From NCBI GenBank assembly GCA_031413815.1, contig JANOFU010000112.1:1-64000 (forward strand): DNA of 64,000 bases, read 5' to 3'. A program made the position numbers and the translations under genes. Under the pieces are notes generated by a model. It saw only the letters and a program-made list of their open reading frames with translations. It did no database searches and had not been told where the DNA came from. This DNA is from JAGVSR01 sp031413815. GTDB lineage: Bacteria; Pseudomonadota; Alphaproteobacteria; Rhizobiales; Hyphomicrobiaceae. Below are positions 9,108 to 18,700 of this stretch, in pieces (the stretch's first letter is position 1; each line of letters starts with the position of its first letter).

Positions 9108-9737
9108 ATGAAGCTCGACTCCAAATACTTCGATTCCATTCGCGTCGGCGCCAAGCGCCGCAGCGCTGAGGAGTCACGCCGCAAGCCCGTTTGCCAGTGG
9201 AAGGGCTGCGAAAAGCCCGGAACGCACCGTGCGCCCAAAGGCCGCGGGCATGACGGAGAATACTTGCACTTCTGCGTCGACCACGTCCGCGAGTACAACG
9301 CCTCCTACAATTACTTCGATGGGATGAGCGATGGGGAAGTCAGCGAGTTCCAGAAGGATGCTCTGACGGGTCATCGGCCGACCTGGAAAGTGGGCGCAAA
9401 TTCGTCGGCCCATGGCACCAGCGCGGGTGATCCAGGCAAGGGCGGTGCATCCCCCGGAGCCAAACCGGAAGATCCAAACTCGTTCTTCGCCTGGCGGGCT
9501 AAGCGCGCCCGCGAAGAGCCGGTCGCCAGCCGCCGCCAACTGCGGCCGCTGGAAAAGAAGGCCATGGAAACGCTGCAGCTTGAGCAGGGCGCCTCAAAGG
9601 ACGAGATCAAAGCCCGCTTCAAAGAGCTGGTAAAGCGCCATCACCCGGACGCCAACGGCGGCGATACAAAGTCCGAGGAAATCTTGCGCGAGATCATCCA
9701 AGCCTATAACCATTTGAAGCAGGCGGGCCGGGTCTGA
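9108..9737 (+). CDS. J-domain (DnaJ-like) molecular co-chaperone
   Basis: A 209-residue protein with a C-terminal J domain (about 148-205), including the helix-II lysine/arginine run and the essential HPD in KRHHPDANGG, so it should stimulate an Hsp70 ATPase. The N-terminal part (about 1-75) carries a conserved Cys/His-containing region (CQWKGCEKPGTHRAPKG, HFCVDHVREYNASYNYFDGM) that may bind zinc; this type of fusion is common next to bolA in alphaproteobacteria. The start ATG 9108 (MKLDSKYFDSIRVG) was chosen because the open frame before it overlaps bolA antisense and shows no conserved sequence. It is followed by the cobS-cobT genes in the same direction. Confidence 0.88.
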   Translation: MKLDSKYFDSIRVGAKRRSAEESRRKPVCQWKGCEKPGTHRAPKGRGHDGEYLHFCVDHVREYNASYNYFDGMSDGEVSEFQKDALTGHRPTWKVGANSSAHGTSAGDPGKGGASPGAKPEDPNSFFAWRAKRAREEPVASRRQLRPLEKKAMETLQLEQGASKDEIKARFKELVKRHHPDANGGDTKSEEILREIIQAYNHLKQAGRV

Positions 9738-9850
9738 TCCCGTTCAATCGTCGTAGTCATCTGGCGCGGTCTCTGGGCCGCACGAGCAGCGTTAGCCGCT
9801 GTTGCTTGATCTCATTCCAAGTGCTGAACCTTCACGTCAGGGACCTCTCA

Positions 9851-10855
9851 ATGCGCGCCTCACCTCCGCAGGGAAATCAAACCCAGGCTGCCAATATGCC
9901 GGATATGAAATTGTCCGTGCGCCAAGTGTTTGGCATCGACAGCGATCTTGAGGTGCCCGCCTATTCGAAGGCCAACGAGCACGTGCCGGATTTTGATCCG
10001 GACTATCTGTTCAATCGCGACGTGACGTTAGCGATTCTAGCCGGCTTCAAGCACAACCGCCGCGTGATGGTGCAGGGCTATCACGGCACGGGCAAGTCGA
10101 CTCACATTGAGCAAGTCGCCGCCCGGCTAAACTGGCCGTGCATCCGCGTCAACCTCGACAGCCACGTGTCGCGCATCGATCTCGTCGGCAAGGATGCGAT
10201 TGTTCTGAAAGACGGCAAGCAGATCACGGAATTCCGCGAAGGCATTTTGCCGTACGCGTTGCAGTCTAACACCGCGCTCGTTTTCGACGAGTACGACGCA
10301 GGCCGGCCAGATGTGATGTTCGTCATCCAGCGCGTGCTCGAAGTGTCCGGCAAACTGACGCTACTCGACCAATCGAAGGTGATCCGCGCGCACCCGGCAT
10401 TCCGGCTATTTGCGACCACGAATACCATTGGCCTTGGTGATACGTCGGGCCTCTACCACGGCACGCAGCAGATCAACCAGGGCCAGATGGACCGCTGGTC
10501 GATCGTGACAACGCTCAACTATCTGCCGCATGACGACGAGGCCAAGATCGTGTTGTCAAAGGTCAAGTCATTCGCCAAGACGGAGGCCAAGCGCAAGCAG
10601 GTGTCTGCGATGGTGCGCGTGGCCGACCTGACGCGGTCAGCGTTCATAAACGGCGATCTCTCGACCGTCATGAGCCCACGCACGGTGATGACCTGGGCCG
10701 AGAATGCGGAGATCTTCGGCGACATTGGTTTCGCCTTCCGTGTCACGTTCTTGAACAAGTGCGATGACCTCGAAAAGCCTTTGGTTGCTGAGTTCTATCA
10801 ACGCTCATTCGGCGAAGACCTGCCGGAGAGTGCGGCCAACGTGGCGTTGAGTTAG
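9851..10855 (+). CDS. cobS: cobaltochelatase subunit CobS
   Basis: AAA+ ATPase subunit of the aerobic cobaltochelatase (CobNST), which drives insertion of Co2+ into hydrogenobyrinate a,c-diamide during cobalamin synthesis. Visible: Walker A GYHGTGKST, Walker B ALVFDEYDA, sensor region FATTNTIGLGD and the YHGTQQINQGQMDRW stretch typical of CobS. The start at ATG 9851 has CAGGGA at a good distance; ATG 9896 (MPDMKLSVRQVF) is an alternative and matches the usual 325-330 residue length. cobT follows 122 bases later, separated by REP-like palindromes. The large CobN subunit is not in the window. Confidence 0.95.
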   Translation: MRASPPQGNQTQAANMPDMKLSVRQVFGIDSDLEVPAYSKANEHVPDFDPDYLFNRDVTLAILAGFKHNRRVMVQGYHGTGKSTHIEQVAARLNWPCIRVNLDSHVSRIDLVGKDAIVLKDGKQITEFREGILPYALQSNTALVFDEYDAGRPDVMFVIQRVLEVSGKLTLLDQSKVIRAHPAFRLFATTNTIGLGDTSGLYHGTQQINQGQMDRWSIVTTLNYLPHDDEAKIVLSKVKSFAKTEAKRKQVSAMVRVADLTRSAFINGDLSTVMSPRTVMTWAENAEIFGDIGFAFRVTFLNKCDDLEKPLVAEFYQRSFGEDLPESAANVALS

Positions 10856-10868
10856 CGCTGATTTCGAC

Positions 10869-10952
10869 GGGTCAGACACTGCGGGTCTGAACCGTTGCAC
10901 GAGTGTAGGTGCCCAAGATTAAGATGGGGTCAGACCCGCAGGGTCTGACCCC
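10869..10952. repeat. REP-like palindromes between cobS and cobT
   Basis: Two related palindromes. The first (10869-10893) is imperfect, pairing GGGTCAGAC with a GTCTGAACC arm. The second is perfect: GGGGTCAGACCC (10926-10937), spacer GCA, GGGTCTGACCCC (10941-10952). The second lies 26 bases before the cobT ATG and would form a strong hairpin in the cobST transcript, so it may tune the CobS:CobT ratio. The core resembles the palindrome downstream of xerD. Confidence 0.8.
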
Positions 10953-10977
10953 GAGCGAACAGCAGCGGTCGCGCGAC

Positions 10978-12873
10978 ATGACTACCCCCAAACGCCGTGA
11001 AGCCCCTGCCGAGCCGCTGAAGCGAGCCATCGGCCTCACCGTGCGTGCGATTGCGGGTGACGACGAGGTGCAGGTTGATTTTTCACCCGGCAAGCCCGGA
11101 CTCGAAGGCAAGCACGTTCAATTGCCCGAACCGGCCCGTGTGCCGTCGCCGCGCGAGATTGCCGTCATCCGGGGTTGGGCGGACAGTCTGGCGCTGACGG
11201 CGGCCTGCCACGACGAACGCCTGCACCGCAAACTCGCCCCCACGTCGGGCGATGCACGCGCCGTATTCGAGGCCGTTGAGCGCGCCCGCGTCGAAGCCGT
11301 CGGCGCCAACCGCATGGCCGGCATGGCCGACAACCTTGCGGCTAAGTGCGAAGACATCTACGCCCACGGCCGGTATGCCAGCATCACCGACCGCGATGAA
11401 GCGCCGCTTGATGAAGCGCTCGCTCTCATCATGCGCGAGCGGCTGACCGGCCGCGCCCCGCCAGCCAAGGCAAGAGCCATGGTCGACCTGTGGCGCCCCA
11501 TTGTCGAAAAGCGCTGCGCCGCCACGCTGAAGAAGATGGATGGCCTTGCCGAAAACCAGGCAGAATTCGGCCGCCTCGTTCGCGATTTGCTCCGCGTTCT
11601 CGATCTCAATGACGCCAGCAGCGACGGCGAACGCGAAGACACCGAGGAAGACAACGAAGAACAGCCCCAGGGCGGCGAAGAAGACAACGAAGGCCAGGAA
11701 GACAGCTCCGACGGCCAAGAAGACAGCGATGAAGATCGCGACACCGAGGGCGAGGCTGGCGAAACCGCACAAGCTGCTGAAGAAGGCAGCACCGACGATA
11801 TCGACACGGACGTGGACGGAGAGTCCGAAGCCGATGCCAGCGAGCCATGGCGGCCCAATCTGTCCGTTCTCGATGCGCCGGAATCGTTCGGATACAAGGT
11901 CTACAGCAAGGAGTTCGACGAAGAAGTCGAAGCCGAGAAGCTGTCAACGCCCGATGAGCTGGACCGCTTGCGCGCGTTCCTCGACAAGGAACTGAAAGTG
12001 CTCGCCAGTGCCGTCGCCCGGCTGGCCAATCGCTTGCAGCGGCGGCTCTTAGCGCAGCAGAATCGGGCCTGGGATTTCGACCTTGAAGAAGGCGCGCTCG
12101 ATGCCGGCCGTCTCACGCGCATCGTCACAGATCCCATGTATCCGCTGTCGTTCAAGCGCGAACGCGACACCGATTTCCGCGATACGGTGGTCACTCTACT
12201 GCTCGACAATTCCGGCTCCATGCGCGGCCGGCCGATCATGGTGGCGGCCTGTTGTGCGGATATCCTGGCGCGCACGCTGGAGCGTTGCGGGGTGAAGGTG
12301 GAAATTCTCGGCTTCACCACACGGGCCTGGAAGGGCGGGCAGGCGCGCGAAACGTGGCTGGGTGCGGGCAAGCCCGGCGATCCCGGCCGGCTCAACGATC
12401 TGCGCCACATCATCTACAAGACGGCCGACTCGCCCTGGCGCCGCGCCAAGCGGTCGCTCGCTCTCATGATGCGCGAAGGGCTATTAAAAGAAAACATCGA
12501 CGGCGAGGCGTTGGCTTGGGCGCACCGGCGGCTGTTGGCGCGGCCTGAGCAGCGCCGCATTCTGATGATGATCTCAGATGGCGCGCCGGTTGACGATTCG
12601 ACGCTGTCGGTGAACTCAGGTAGCTATCTGGAACACCACTTGCGGCAGGTGATCGAGGAAATCGAAACCCGGTCGCCAGTCGAGCTACTGGCAATCGGCA
12701 TAGGCCATGACGTGACCCGGTACTATCGCAAAGCGGTCACTATCACGGACCCGGGCGAACTGGCCGGTGCGATGACGGACAAGTTGGTCGAGTTGTTTGA
12801 GGAAGACACTCGCGCCGCTGGGCCAAAGGCAACGCGCGGACGGCACGGCAGGGCAAGCCGCCGGTTTCACTGA
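10978..12873 (+). CDS. cobT: cobaltochelatase subunit CobT
   Basis: Partner of CobS in the aerobic cobaltochelatase; CobT forms a ring with the AAA+ CobS and links it to CobN. The 631 residues match the family. Features: an N-terminal helical region, a long acidic central stretch of Glu/Asp repeats (about 200-290) typical of CobT, and a C-terminal von Willebrand A domain with the MIDAS motif DNSGSMRG and downstream ISDGAPVDD. ATG 10978 (MTTPKRREAPAEP) is taken as start; the frame runs back to 10909, but those 23 codons are the translation of the REP palindrome and are unlikely to be used. Confidence 0.95.
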   Translation: MTTPKRREAPAEPLKRAIGLTVRAIAGDDEVQVDFSPGKPGLEGKHVQLPEPARVPSPREIAVIRGWADSLALTAACHDERLHRKLAPTSGDARAVFEAVERARVEAVGANRMAGMADNLAAKCEDIYAHGRYASITDRDEAPLDEALALIMRERLTGRAPPAKARAMVDLWRPIVEKRCAATLKKMDGLAENQAEFGRLVRDLLRVLDLNDASSDGEREDTEEDNEEQPQGGEEDNEGQEDSSDGQEDSDEDRDTEGEAGETAQAAEEGSTDDIDTDVDGESEADASEPWRPNLSVLDAPESFGYKVYSKEFDEEVEAEKLSTPDELDRLRAFLDKELKVLASAVARLANRLQRRLLAQQNRAWDFDLEEGALDAGRLTRIVTDPMYPLSFKRERDTDFRDTVVTLLLDNSGSMRGRPIMVAACCADILARTLERCGVKVEILGFTTRAWKGGQARETWLGAGKPGDPGRLNDLRHIIYKTADSPWRRAKRSLALMMREGLLKENIDGEALAWAHRRLLARPEQRRILMMISDGAPVDDSTLSVNSGSYLEHHLRQVIEEIETRSPVELLAIGIGHDVTRYYRKAVTITDPGELAGAMTDKLVELFEEDTRAAGPKATRGRHGRASRRFH

Positions 12874-12954
12874 TGTCACATCAATCGTAGATAATCGGCG
12901 CACGAGGGACAGATCATCACAACCCTATCAACCCCGGGCCGCAAACGCCGCCGC

Positions 12955-13992
12955 ATGATCGCGGCCTGTGTGCTGCTGCTTGTGACCAGCGGCATTGCGT
13001 GGGCCAACGTTAAGCCGTCACTCAAGGGTCTAAAGATACAAGATATCCGCATTGATGCGGTTGCCATCACATCGTTCGACAAGACAGACTCGACAAAAAA
13101 CCGGTTTGGCGGCCTTGAGTGGAGGGGTGGCCTCGTCTTAACGTCGGAGGCCAAAAACTTTGGCGGATGGTCTGGCTTGACGGTCGATCAGGGTGGCAAA
13201 AAATTGTTCGCCATTTCGGACGGTGGCGCGTGGTTAACCGCTGACCTGACCTATGACGGCGCGCGTGTGTCGTCGTTGGCGCGGGCGCGGATGGGGGCGA
13301 TCACGGCCCGCGATGGATCGAACTTGAAGCGCAACCGCGATCGCGACGCAGAAGCGGTGGCGCTCGTTAGCGGCACTCTCGCAAATGGATCGATGTTGGT
13401 TGCATTTGAGCAAAACGGCCGGATCGGCCGGTTTTCGATCGCCGAAGCCGGCATGTCGGCACCACTCAGCTACATACCGATGCCCAATGAGGCCAAAAAG
13501 CTCCGGCTCGACGGCTTTGAAGCGATGACGGTGATCCGCGGTGGTCCCAACAAGGGTGCGATCATTGCGTTCGCAGAACACCAGTTGCGCGGCGAAAAGA
13601 ACTTCGCGGGATGGATCTGGCTTGCGGGCAAGCCGCAGCGCATATCAATGACCGACATCGGCGGCTATGGCGTAACGGACGCGACGAGCCTGCCGGATGG
13701 CAGCCTCATCGTCTTAGAGCGCCGGTTCCGCTGGCTGGAAGGCGTGCGTACGCGCATTCGCCGGATTGCGGCCGCGGACATCAAACCGGGTGCTGTCCTG
13801 CAGGGCGAGATATTACTGGAAGCCGATCAGGGCCAAGAGATCGACAACATGGAAGGTATTGCGGTGCATTCAGGTCCGAACGGCGAGACGGTGCTGACGC
13901 TGATTTCAGACGACAACTTCAATACGGTTTTGCAGCGTACGGTTCTCTTGCAATTCGCGTTGCCATCCGGCGGGCGGGCCGGCAGCCAGTAA
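12955..13992 (+). CDS. exported 'esterase-like activity of phytase' family protein
   Basis: A 345-residue exported protein. A short signal peptide (MIAACVLLLVTSGIAWA) precedes a beta-propeller-like domain. Motifs typical of the phytase-like esterase family are visible: FGGLEWRGGLVL, GWSGLTVDQGGKKLFAISDGGAW, RDRDAEAVAL, LDGFEAMTV, LPDGSLIVLERRF and DNMEGIAVH. Members are periplasmic or secreted and mostly uncharacterised; phytase or esterase activity is a family label only. The next gene on the other strand is rpmB. The start ATG 12955 is the first before the signal peptide, although a few upstream Arg codons could belong to its positively charged n-region. Confidence 0.85.
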   Translation: MIAACVLLLVTSGIAWANVKPSLKGLKIQDIRIDAVAITSFDKTDSTKNRFGGLEWRGGLVLTSEAKNFGGWSGLTVDQGGKKLFAISDGGAWLTADLTYDGARVSSLARARMGAITARDGSNLKRNRDRDAEAVALVSGTLANGSMLVAFEQNGRIGRFSIAEAGMSAPLSYIPMPNEAKKLRLDGFEAMTVIRGGPNKGAIIAFAEHQLRGEKNFAGWIWLAGKPQRISMTDIGGYGVTDATSLPDGSLIVLERRFRWLEGVRTRIRRIAAADIKPGAVLQGEILLEADQGQEIDNMEGIAVHSGPNGETVLTLISDDNFNTVLQRTVLLQFALPSGGRAGSQ

Positions 13993-14046
13993 AAAACACG
14001 CCGCCCATTGAGCCGCGCGTCCTTTAGTCAATTGAAACAATAATTG

Positions 14047-14343
14047 TCAGGCTGCCTGAGCGACCGTTTTGCTCTTGGCGATTTCGCGCTTCAGCTTGAG
14101 GCACTGAGCGGACAGCTCCGTATCCTTCGCCTTGGCCAGGAACGCATCAAGGCCTCCGCGGTGCTCAACCGTCTTCAGAGCGTGCGCACAGATACGCACC
14201 TTGATCTGGCGGTCGAGCGCCTCGCTGATCAGAGTGATGTTCAACAGGTTCGGACGGAACTTACGCTTCGTCTTGTTTTCAGCGTGGCTATTCAGCTGGC
14301 CGGACATAGGTAGCTTGCCTGTCAGTTCGCAGCGCCGTGTCAT
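14047..14343 (-). CDS. rpmB: 50S ribosomal protein L28
   Basis: Large-subunit ribosomal protein L28, 98 residues, the longer alphaproteobacterial type. Visible hallmarks: MTRRCELTGKLPMSG at the N-terminus, the basic HAENKTKRKFRPNL stretch and LISEALDRQIKVRICAHALKT. There is a single N-terminal Cys and no CXXC zinc motif. It is transcribed away from the DUF3108 gene, so its promoter must lie in 14344-14700, the gap that also holds a 15-base tandem repeat. Confidence 0.97.
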   Translation of the reverse strand: MTRRCELTGKLPMSGQLNSHAENKTKRKFRPNLLNITLISEALDRQIKVRICAHALKTVEHRGGLDAFLAKAKDTELSAQCLKLKREIAKSKTVAQAA

Positions 14344-14709
14344 AGGTCGTTTCTCCTTCGCCGCGACGAGCCTCTCAGAAATAGAGGCGAACAGGGTCCG
14401 TTTCTCTAGACCATGGGTGCGGGTTCATGAAATGGAACGCCCCTCCAGCGGTATCCCGGCGGCGCGGAACCGGTTCTATACTTATCCGTGTCTTGGGCGT
14501 CAAGGTCTTGGGCGTCAAGGTCTCGGGCATCAAGGTCTGGGTCGTCAAGTTTGCCCTCCCAGGTGGAACGGGACACGCGGTTGAGGGGAAATTCCCCTTT
14601 TGGCTCAAGTCTAAGGGAACTGTTTACATCTGGGCCTCATTGTACACCCGGGACAAAGTGTTGACGTAAACCCTGCTTAGCCCAACGGACGAGCGATCCC
14701 GCGTCCGGT
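14344..14709. other. divergent intergenic region between rpmB and the DUF3108 gene
   Basis: Holds the promoters of two divergent genes. The only marked structure is a four-unit tandem repeat at 14490-14549, annotated separately. Short frames are open in both directions across it (+ 14427-14669, - 14375-14608), but neither shows a ribosome site or familiar domain. I could not place a convincing -35/-10 pair. Confidence 0.5.
14490..14549. repeat. 15-base tandem repeat, four units
   Basis: Units at 14490-14504, 14505-14519, 14520-14534 and 14535-14549. Units 1 and 2 are identical (GTCTTGGGCGTCAAG); units 3 and 4 carry two and a few changes. Because the unit is a multiple of three, any frame through it yields a five-residue repeat (LGVKV on the plus strand). 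Probably a minisatellite produced by slippage, in the leader of rpmB or just upstream of it. Confidence 0.85.
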
Positions 14710-15603
14710 GTGCGTATGAGTGGTGCCAGCATGTGTAGTGTGTCACGCCGCGGTTCACGCGTATGCGTTTTGGCCGTTTCGGCCGCAGCGTTGGGCTTTT
14801 TGGCCCCGCCGGTCACCCTGTCGCAGCCTGCGGCAGCCGAGCCCGCCGCAACTTCCGCTGTTGAAGTGGGGGCGCTCTACAAGATCACCCTCAACGGCTT
14901 TGACGTTGGCAATCTGCGCTATCGGTCGCGCGTGACCGGAAAATCTTACTCGCTCGACAGTGATATTGAGTTGTCCGCCCTTTTGGGCGCCTTCCACTGG
15001 AAGGGTTCGACGCGCACCTCCGGGACGGTTTCAGCGGCCGCGCTACGGCCGTCGAGCTATGACTTCCAGTTTCAAAGCACTACCAAGTCTGGTTCGATAA
15101 CGATGGGTTTTGACGCGGATGGCGTCAATCAGCTGACCGTCGAGCCTGACGCGCCAATGCCCCCCGACACCGTTCCGCTCCAGCAGGCGCATGCCAAGTC
15201 GGTACTTGATCCGCTGAGTGCCATTCTAGCAATCAGCCGTGTTGAGGGCACCGAACCATGCGGCCGTAAGGTCGCCATTTTCGACGGCAAGCAGCGCTTT
15301 GATTTGAGCTTGATTTATCGCCGCCAAGAGGACATCGCGCCGTCGAGTTCTGGCGGTCCTGCGAGCCAAGGCATTGTTTGCCGGGTCAAGTATGTGCCAA
15401 TTGCGGGATATCGGAACACCGCCGACACCAAGGCCATGGCCCAGAATGTGGGCATTGAAGTGGCATTCCGGCCGGTGCCAAACGCTGGAATGATGGTGCC
15501 CTACAGGGTCACTCTGCCGACGATGGCGGGGCCAGTCAGCATCGAAGCGCAACGCATCGACGTCAATGCTCCCGCTTTGGGCCAGATCGCCTTCGTGGAT
15601 TGA
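14710..15603 (+). CDS. DUF3108 domain exported protein
   Basis: Exported protein of up to 297 residues. A hydrophobic signal segment (VCVLAVSAAALGFLAPP) is followed by a DUF3108 domain (about 50-290) with the characteristic opening YKITLNGFDVGNLRYRSRVTGKSYSL and a beta-rich body. Function is unknown; members are envelope proteins in proteobacteria. It commonly lies beside rpmB and the helicase in Hyphomicrobiales, as here. Start is unsettled between GTG 14710, ATG 14716 and ATG 14731; none has a strong ribosome site. A terminator follows 23 bases after the stop. Confidence 0.82.
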   Translation: MRMSGASMCSVSRRGSRVCVLAVSAAALGFLAPPVTLSQPAAAEPAATSAVEVGALYKITLNGFDVGNLRYRSRVTGKSYSLDSDIELSALLGAFHWKGSTRTSGTVSAAALRPSSYDFQFQSTTKSGSITMGFDADGVNQLTVEPDAPMPPDTVPLQQAHAKSVLDPLSAILAISRVEGTEPCGRKVAIFDGKQRFDLSLIYRRQEDIAPSSSGGPASQGIVCRVKYVPIAGYRNTADTKAMAQNVGIEVAFRPVPNAGMMVPYRVTLPTMAGPVSIEAQRIDVNAPALGQIAFVD

Positions 15604-15625
15604 AACACGTGCCATGACACTTTGA

Positions 15626-15652
15626 AGGCGGGCTCATCGTGTCCGCCTTTTT
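15626..15652 (+). terminator. rho-independent terminator after the DUF3108 gene
   Basis: AGGCGG(G) at 15626-15632 pairs with (T)CCGCCT at 15642-15648, with a CTCATCGTG loop, and runs into TTTTTCGTTTT. It separates the DUF3108 gene from the helicase operon. Confidence 0.85.
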
Positions 15653-15766
15653 CGTTTTGGCTCCCAATCACAAAGTTTTGGGCAAGAAAACCTTGATCTG
15701 AGCCGGTTGCGGTGCAATGCCAGTGGCACGAAGACGGCAGAGGGGCCCACATCGGTGGGCAGCATC

Positions 15767-18700
15767 ATGAGCAGTGACCTCGAGGCACGGATCCGCAACG
15801 TCACCGCGGTTCTAGGCCCGACAAATACCGGCAAGACGCATCTCGCAATCGAACGAATGCTCGGCCACCAAAGCGGTATGATCGGACTGCCGCTGCGGCT
15901 CTTGGCGCGCGAGGTCTACGACAAGATCGCAGCCCGTGTTGGCGCAGATAAAGTAGCGCTCATCACCGGCGAAGAAAAAATCAAGCCAGAGCGCGCGCGC
16001 TATTGGGTGGCGACCGTTGAGGCGATGCCGCGCGACGTCGATGTGGATTTTCTTGCCATCGACGAAGTGCAGTTGGCCAACGATCCCGAGCGTGGGCACG
16101 TGTTCACAGACCGGCTGCTGCATGCCCGGGGTCGCTCTGAAACGCTTCTGCTTGGCGCGCAGACGATGGCCGGGGCCATCAGCGATCTGATTCCCGGTGC
16201 GAACTTCATTTCGCGGCCGCGGTTGTCTAAACTGACCTACTCAGGCGAGAAGAAAATTACGCGGCTGCCGCAGCGCACAGCAGTCGTCGCGTTTTCGGCA
16301 AGCGAAGTCTATGCGATTGCAGAGCTCATCCGGCGCCAGCGCGGCGGCACCGCGGTTGTGATTGGTGCACTGTCGCCGCGCACACGCAATGCGCAAGTCG
16401 AACTCTATCAATCTGGCGATGTCGATTTTCTAGTCGCCACCGATGCGATCGGCATGGGCCTCAATCTTGATGTCGATCACGTTGCCTTCTCGGCAGTACG
16501 AAAGTTCGATGGTCAAAATTTTCGCAATTTGATGCCGTCTGAAGTGGCGCAGATTGCGGGCCGCGCGGGCCGCCACATGAACGACGGCAGCTTTGGCGTG
16601 ACAGGCTCCTGCGACCCGCTCGATACGGATCTGGTTGAGCGTTTGGAGTCGCACACGTTTGAACCGGTCCGCGTGTTGCAGTGGCGCAATCGCGAGTTGG
16701 ATTTCCGTACGCTCGACCGGCTGCGCGAAAGTTTGCGCGATATACCCAACGAACAGCGGCTGACGCGGGCGCGTACGGCCGACGATGTCTTGGCGCTCGA
16801 AGCGGTGGCCGATGACGGCGAACTGCGCGATATGGCCGCTTCGCCTGCGGCCGTGAAGCGACTGTGGGATGTGTGCCAAGTTCCTGACTACCGCAAGATT
16901 TCGTCACAGAACCACGCGGAACTGGTGTCCACGCTTTACAAAGATCTGATGGGTCCCAACGGCGTGATTTCGGACGACTGGTTCGCCAAACAGGTCGCCA
17001 TTGCCGATCGGACTGACGGGGACATCGATACGCTATCGACGCGGTTGGCGCACATTAGAACCTGGACGTTCGTCGCCAACCGGGCCGACTGGCTGAAAGA
17101 TCCGGCTCACTGGCAAGGCCGCACGCGGGCGATAGAAGACTCGTTGTCTGATGCTCTCCATGAGTGTCTCACGCAACGGTTCGTCGACCGGAGGACGAGC
17201 GCCTTGATGAAGGGTATGCGAGACAAAGAAGAAATGAGTGCCGAGATTGCCGAAGATGGCGCGATCACGGTTGAGAACCACTATGTTGGCCGTTTGCGCG
17301 GGTTCCGGTTCTCGCCGGAGACGCAATCGGAAGGCATTCACGGCAAGGCCACGCGCAGCGCTGCCGCTCATGTTCTCTCGCGGGAACTGGGCTTGCGTGC
17401 GCGGCGAGTTGCTGCCGCTGCGGCAGACGCTTTCAAGATCAATCGCAAAGGTGAAGTCCTTTGGCGGGGTGAAGAAATTGCCCGCCTCGACGCCTCCGAC
17501 GATCCGCTTAAGCCATTGGTCGTGCTGCTGGCTGACGAACATTTGTCGGGTCCCGATCGCGAGAAGCTGCAGACCCGACTGAACACGTGGATCGGCGAAA
17601 CAGCCGCTGAGAAACTTCGCCCGCTCATGGATCTTACCAAGGCGGAAGACGTCACCGGTCTGGCCCGCGGCATTGCGTTCCGGCTCCATGAGAAATTCGG
17701 CGCAGTGAAGCGCGATGAAATCGCTGACGATTTGAAGAGCCTGGATCAGCCGGCTCGTGCGCAGCTGCGCAAGTACGGCGTGCGATTTGGTGCGTTCAAT
17801 ATTTACTTCCCCACACTTTTGAAGCCGGCAGCGGCTGAATTGATTTTGGCCCTTTGGGGTTTGAAGAGTGCGGCCTCCGCGGGACTTGCCGTAGAGGCTC
17901 TACCCGAGCCGCCACGTGCCGGGCTGACGTCTGTTGCTGCCGATCCTTTGGTGCCCGAAGCCTTCTATCGCGCATGCGGTTACCACGTCTGCGGTCCGCG
18001 CGCGGTTCGCTTCGATATGCTCGAGCGACTTGCTGATCTGATCCGTCCGTTGTTGGCCTGGCGGTTGAGCCGGGACCCAACAGGAAAACCCCCCACGGGA
18101 TCGACAGGCGACGGCGGCTTCACAACGACACCGGAAATGATGTCGATCTTAGGTTGTTCGCCAGAAGAACTGAGCCATGTCTTGAAAGCCCTGGGCTTCA
18201 GATTGGACCAGCGGCCCATTCCGGCAGCGGCGGCTGAACCAGCCATGGACGCCGGTGCAGCACCGGCCAGCGACGCGACTGAGGTCGCAGCAGGGGTGCC
18301 TGCCGAACTGGAGACGGCCGGAGGATCGCTCGCTGCTGCAGACACAGACGGCGCTGTGCCAGTGGCCGCACCCGCCGCTCCTGCCAGCCAGAAACTCCAA
18401 GACGTGTGGCGCCCGCGGCGGCACCAAGGCGGCGAGGCGCGCGAGAAGCGTCCCGAGCGCAATGAGCAGCGCAAAGACCGCGGCGACAATCGCAACCGGT
18501 ATCGCGGCAGCAAGCCCAGACACGGCGAAGCACCGCACCTTGTCCCTGCAGCAGTGCCTGGAAATGCGACCGCTCCGGACACAACCTTTGCGGCCGTTCC
18601 GGCCCCAACATCAAATTCAGATCAGCCAGCCAACGCGCAGCACAGTCGGGATCGTGACAAAGACCGGGACCGGCCCCACGGGACCGGCGGCAATCGCGAC

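Noticed and set aside
9174..9539. Minus-strand frame over the J-domain gene
   Set aside because: Antisense to a gene with a clear J domain; no start context.
9738..9850. Cobalamin riboswitch upstream of cobS
   Set aside because: The gap is too short and no B12-box-like sequence was seen.
10909..10977. Longer cobT start including the REP palindrome
   Set aside because: The 23 extra codons merely translate the palindrome; the ATG at 10978 gives the normal CobT N-terminus.
11083..11772. 229-codon minus-strand frame over cobT
   Set aside because: It mirrors the acidic repeat-rich part of cobT and translates to low-complexity Ala/Val/Phe sequence.
14375..14669. Short frames across the 15-base tandem repeat
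   Set aside because: They remain open because the repeat unit is a multiple of three; no start site or conserved sequence supports translation.
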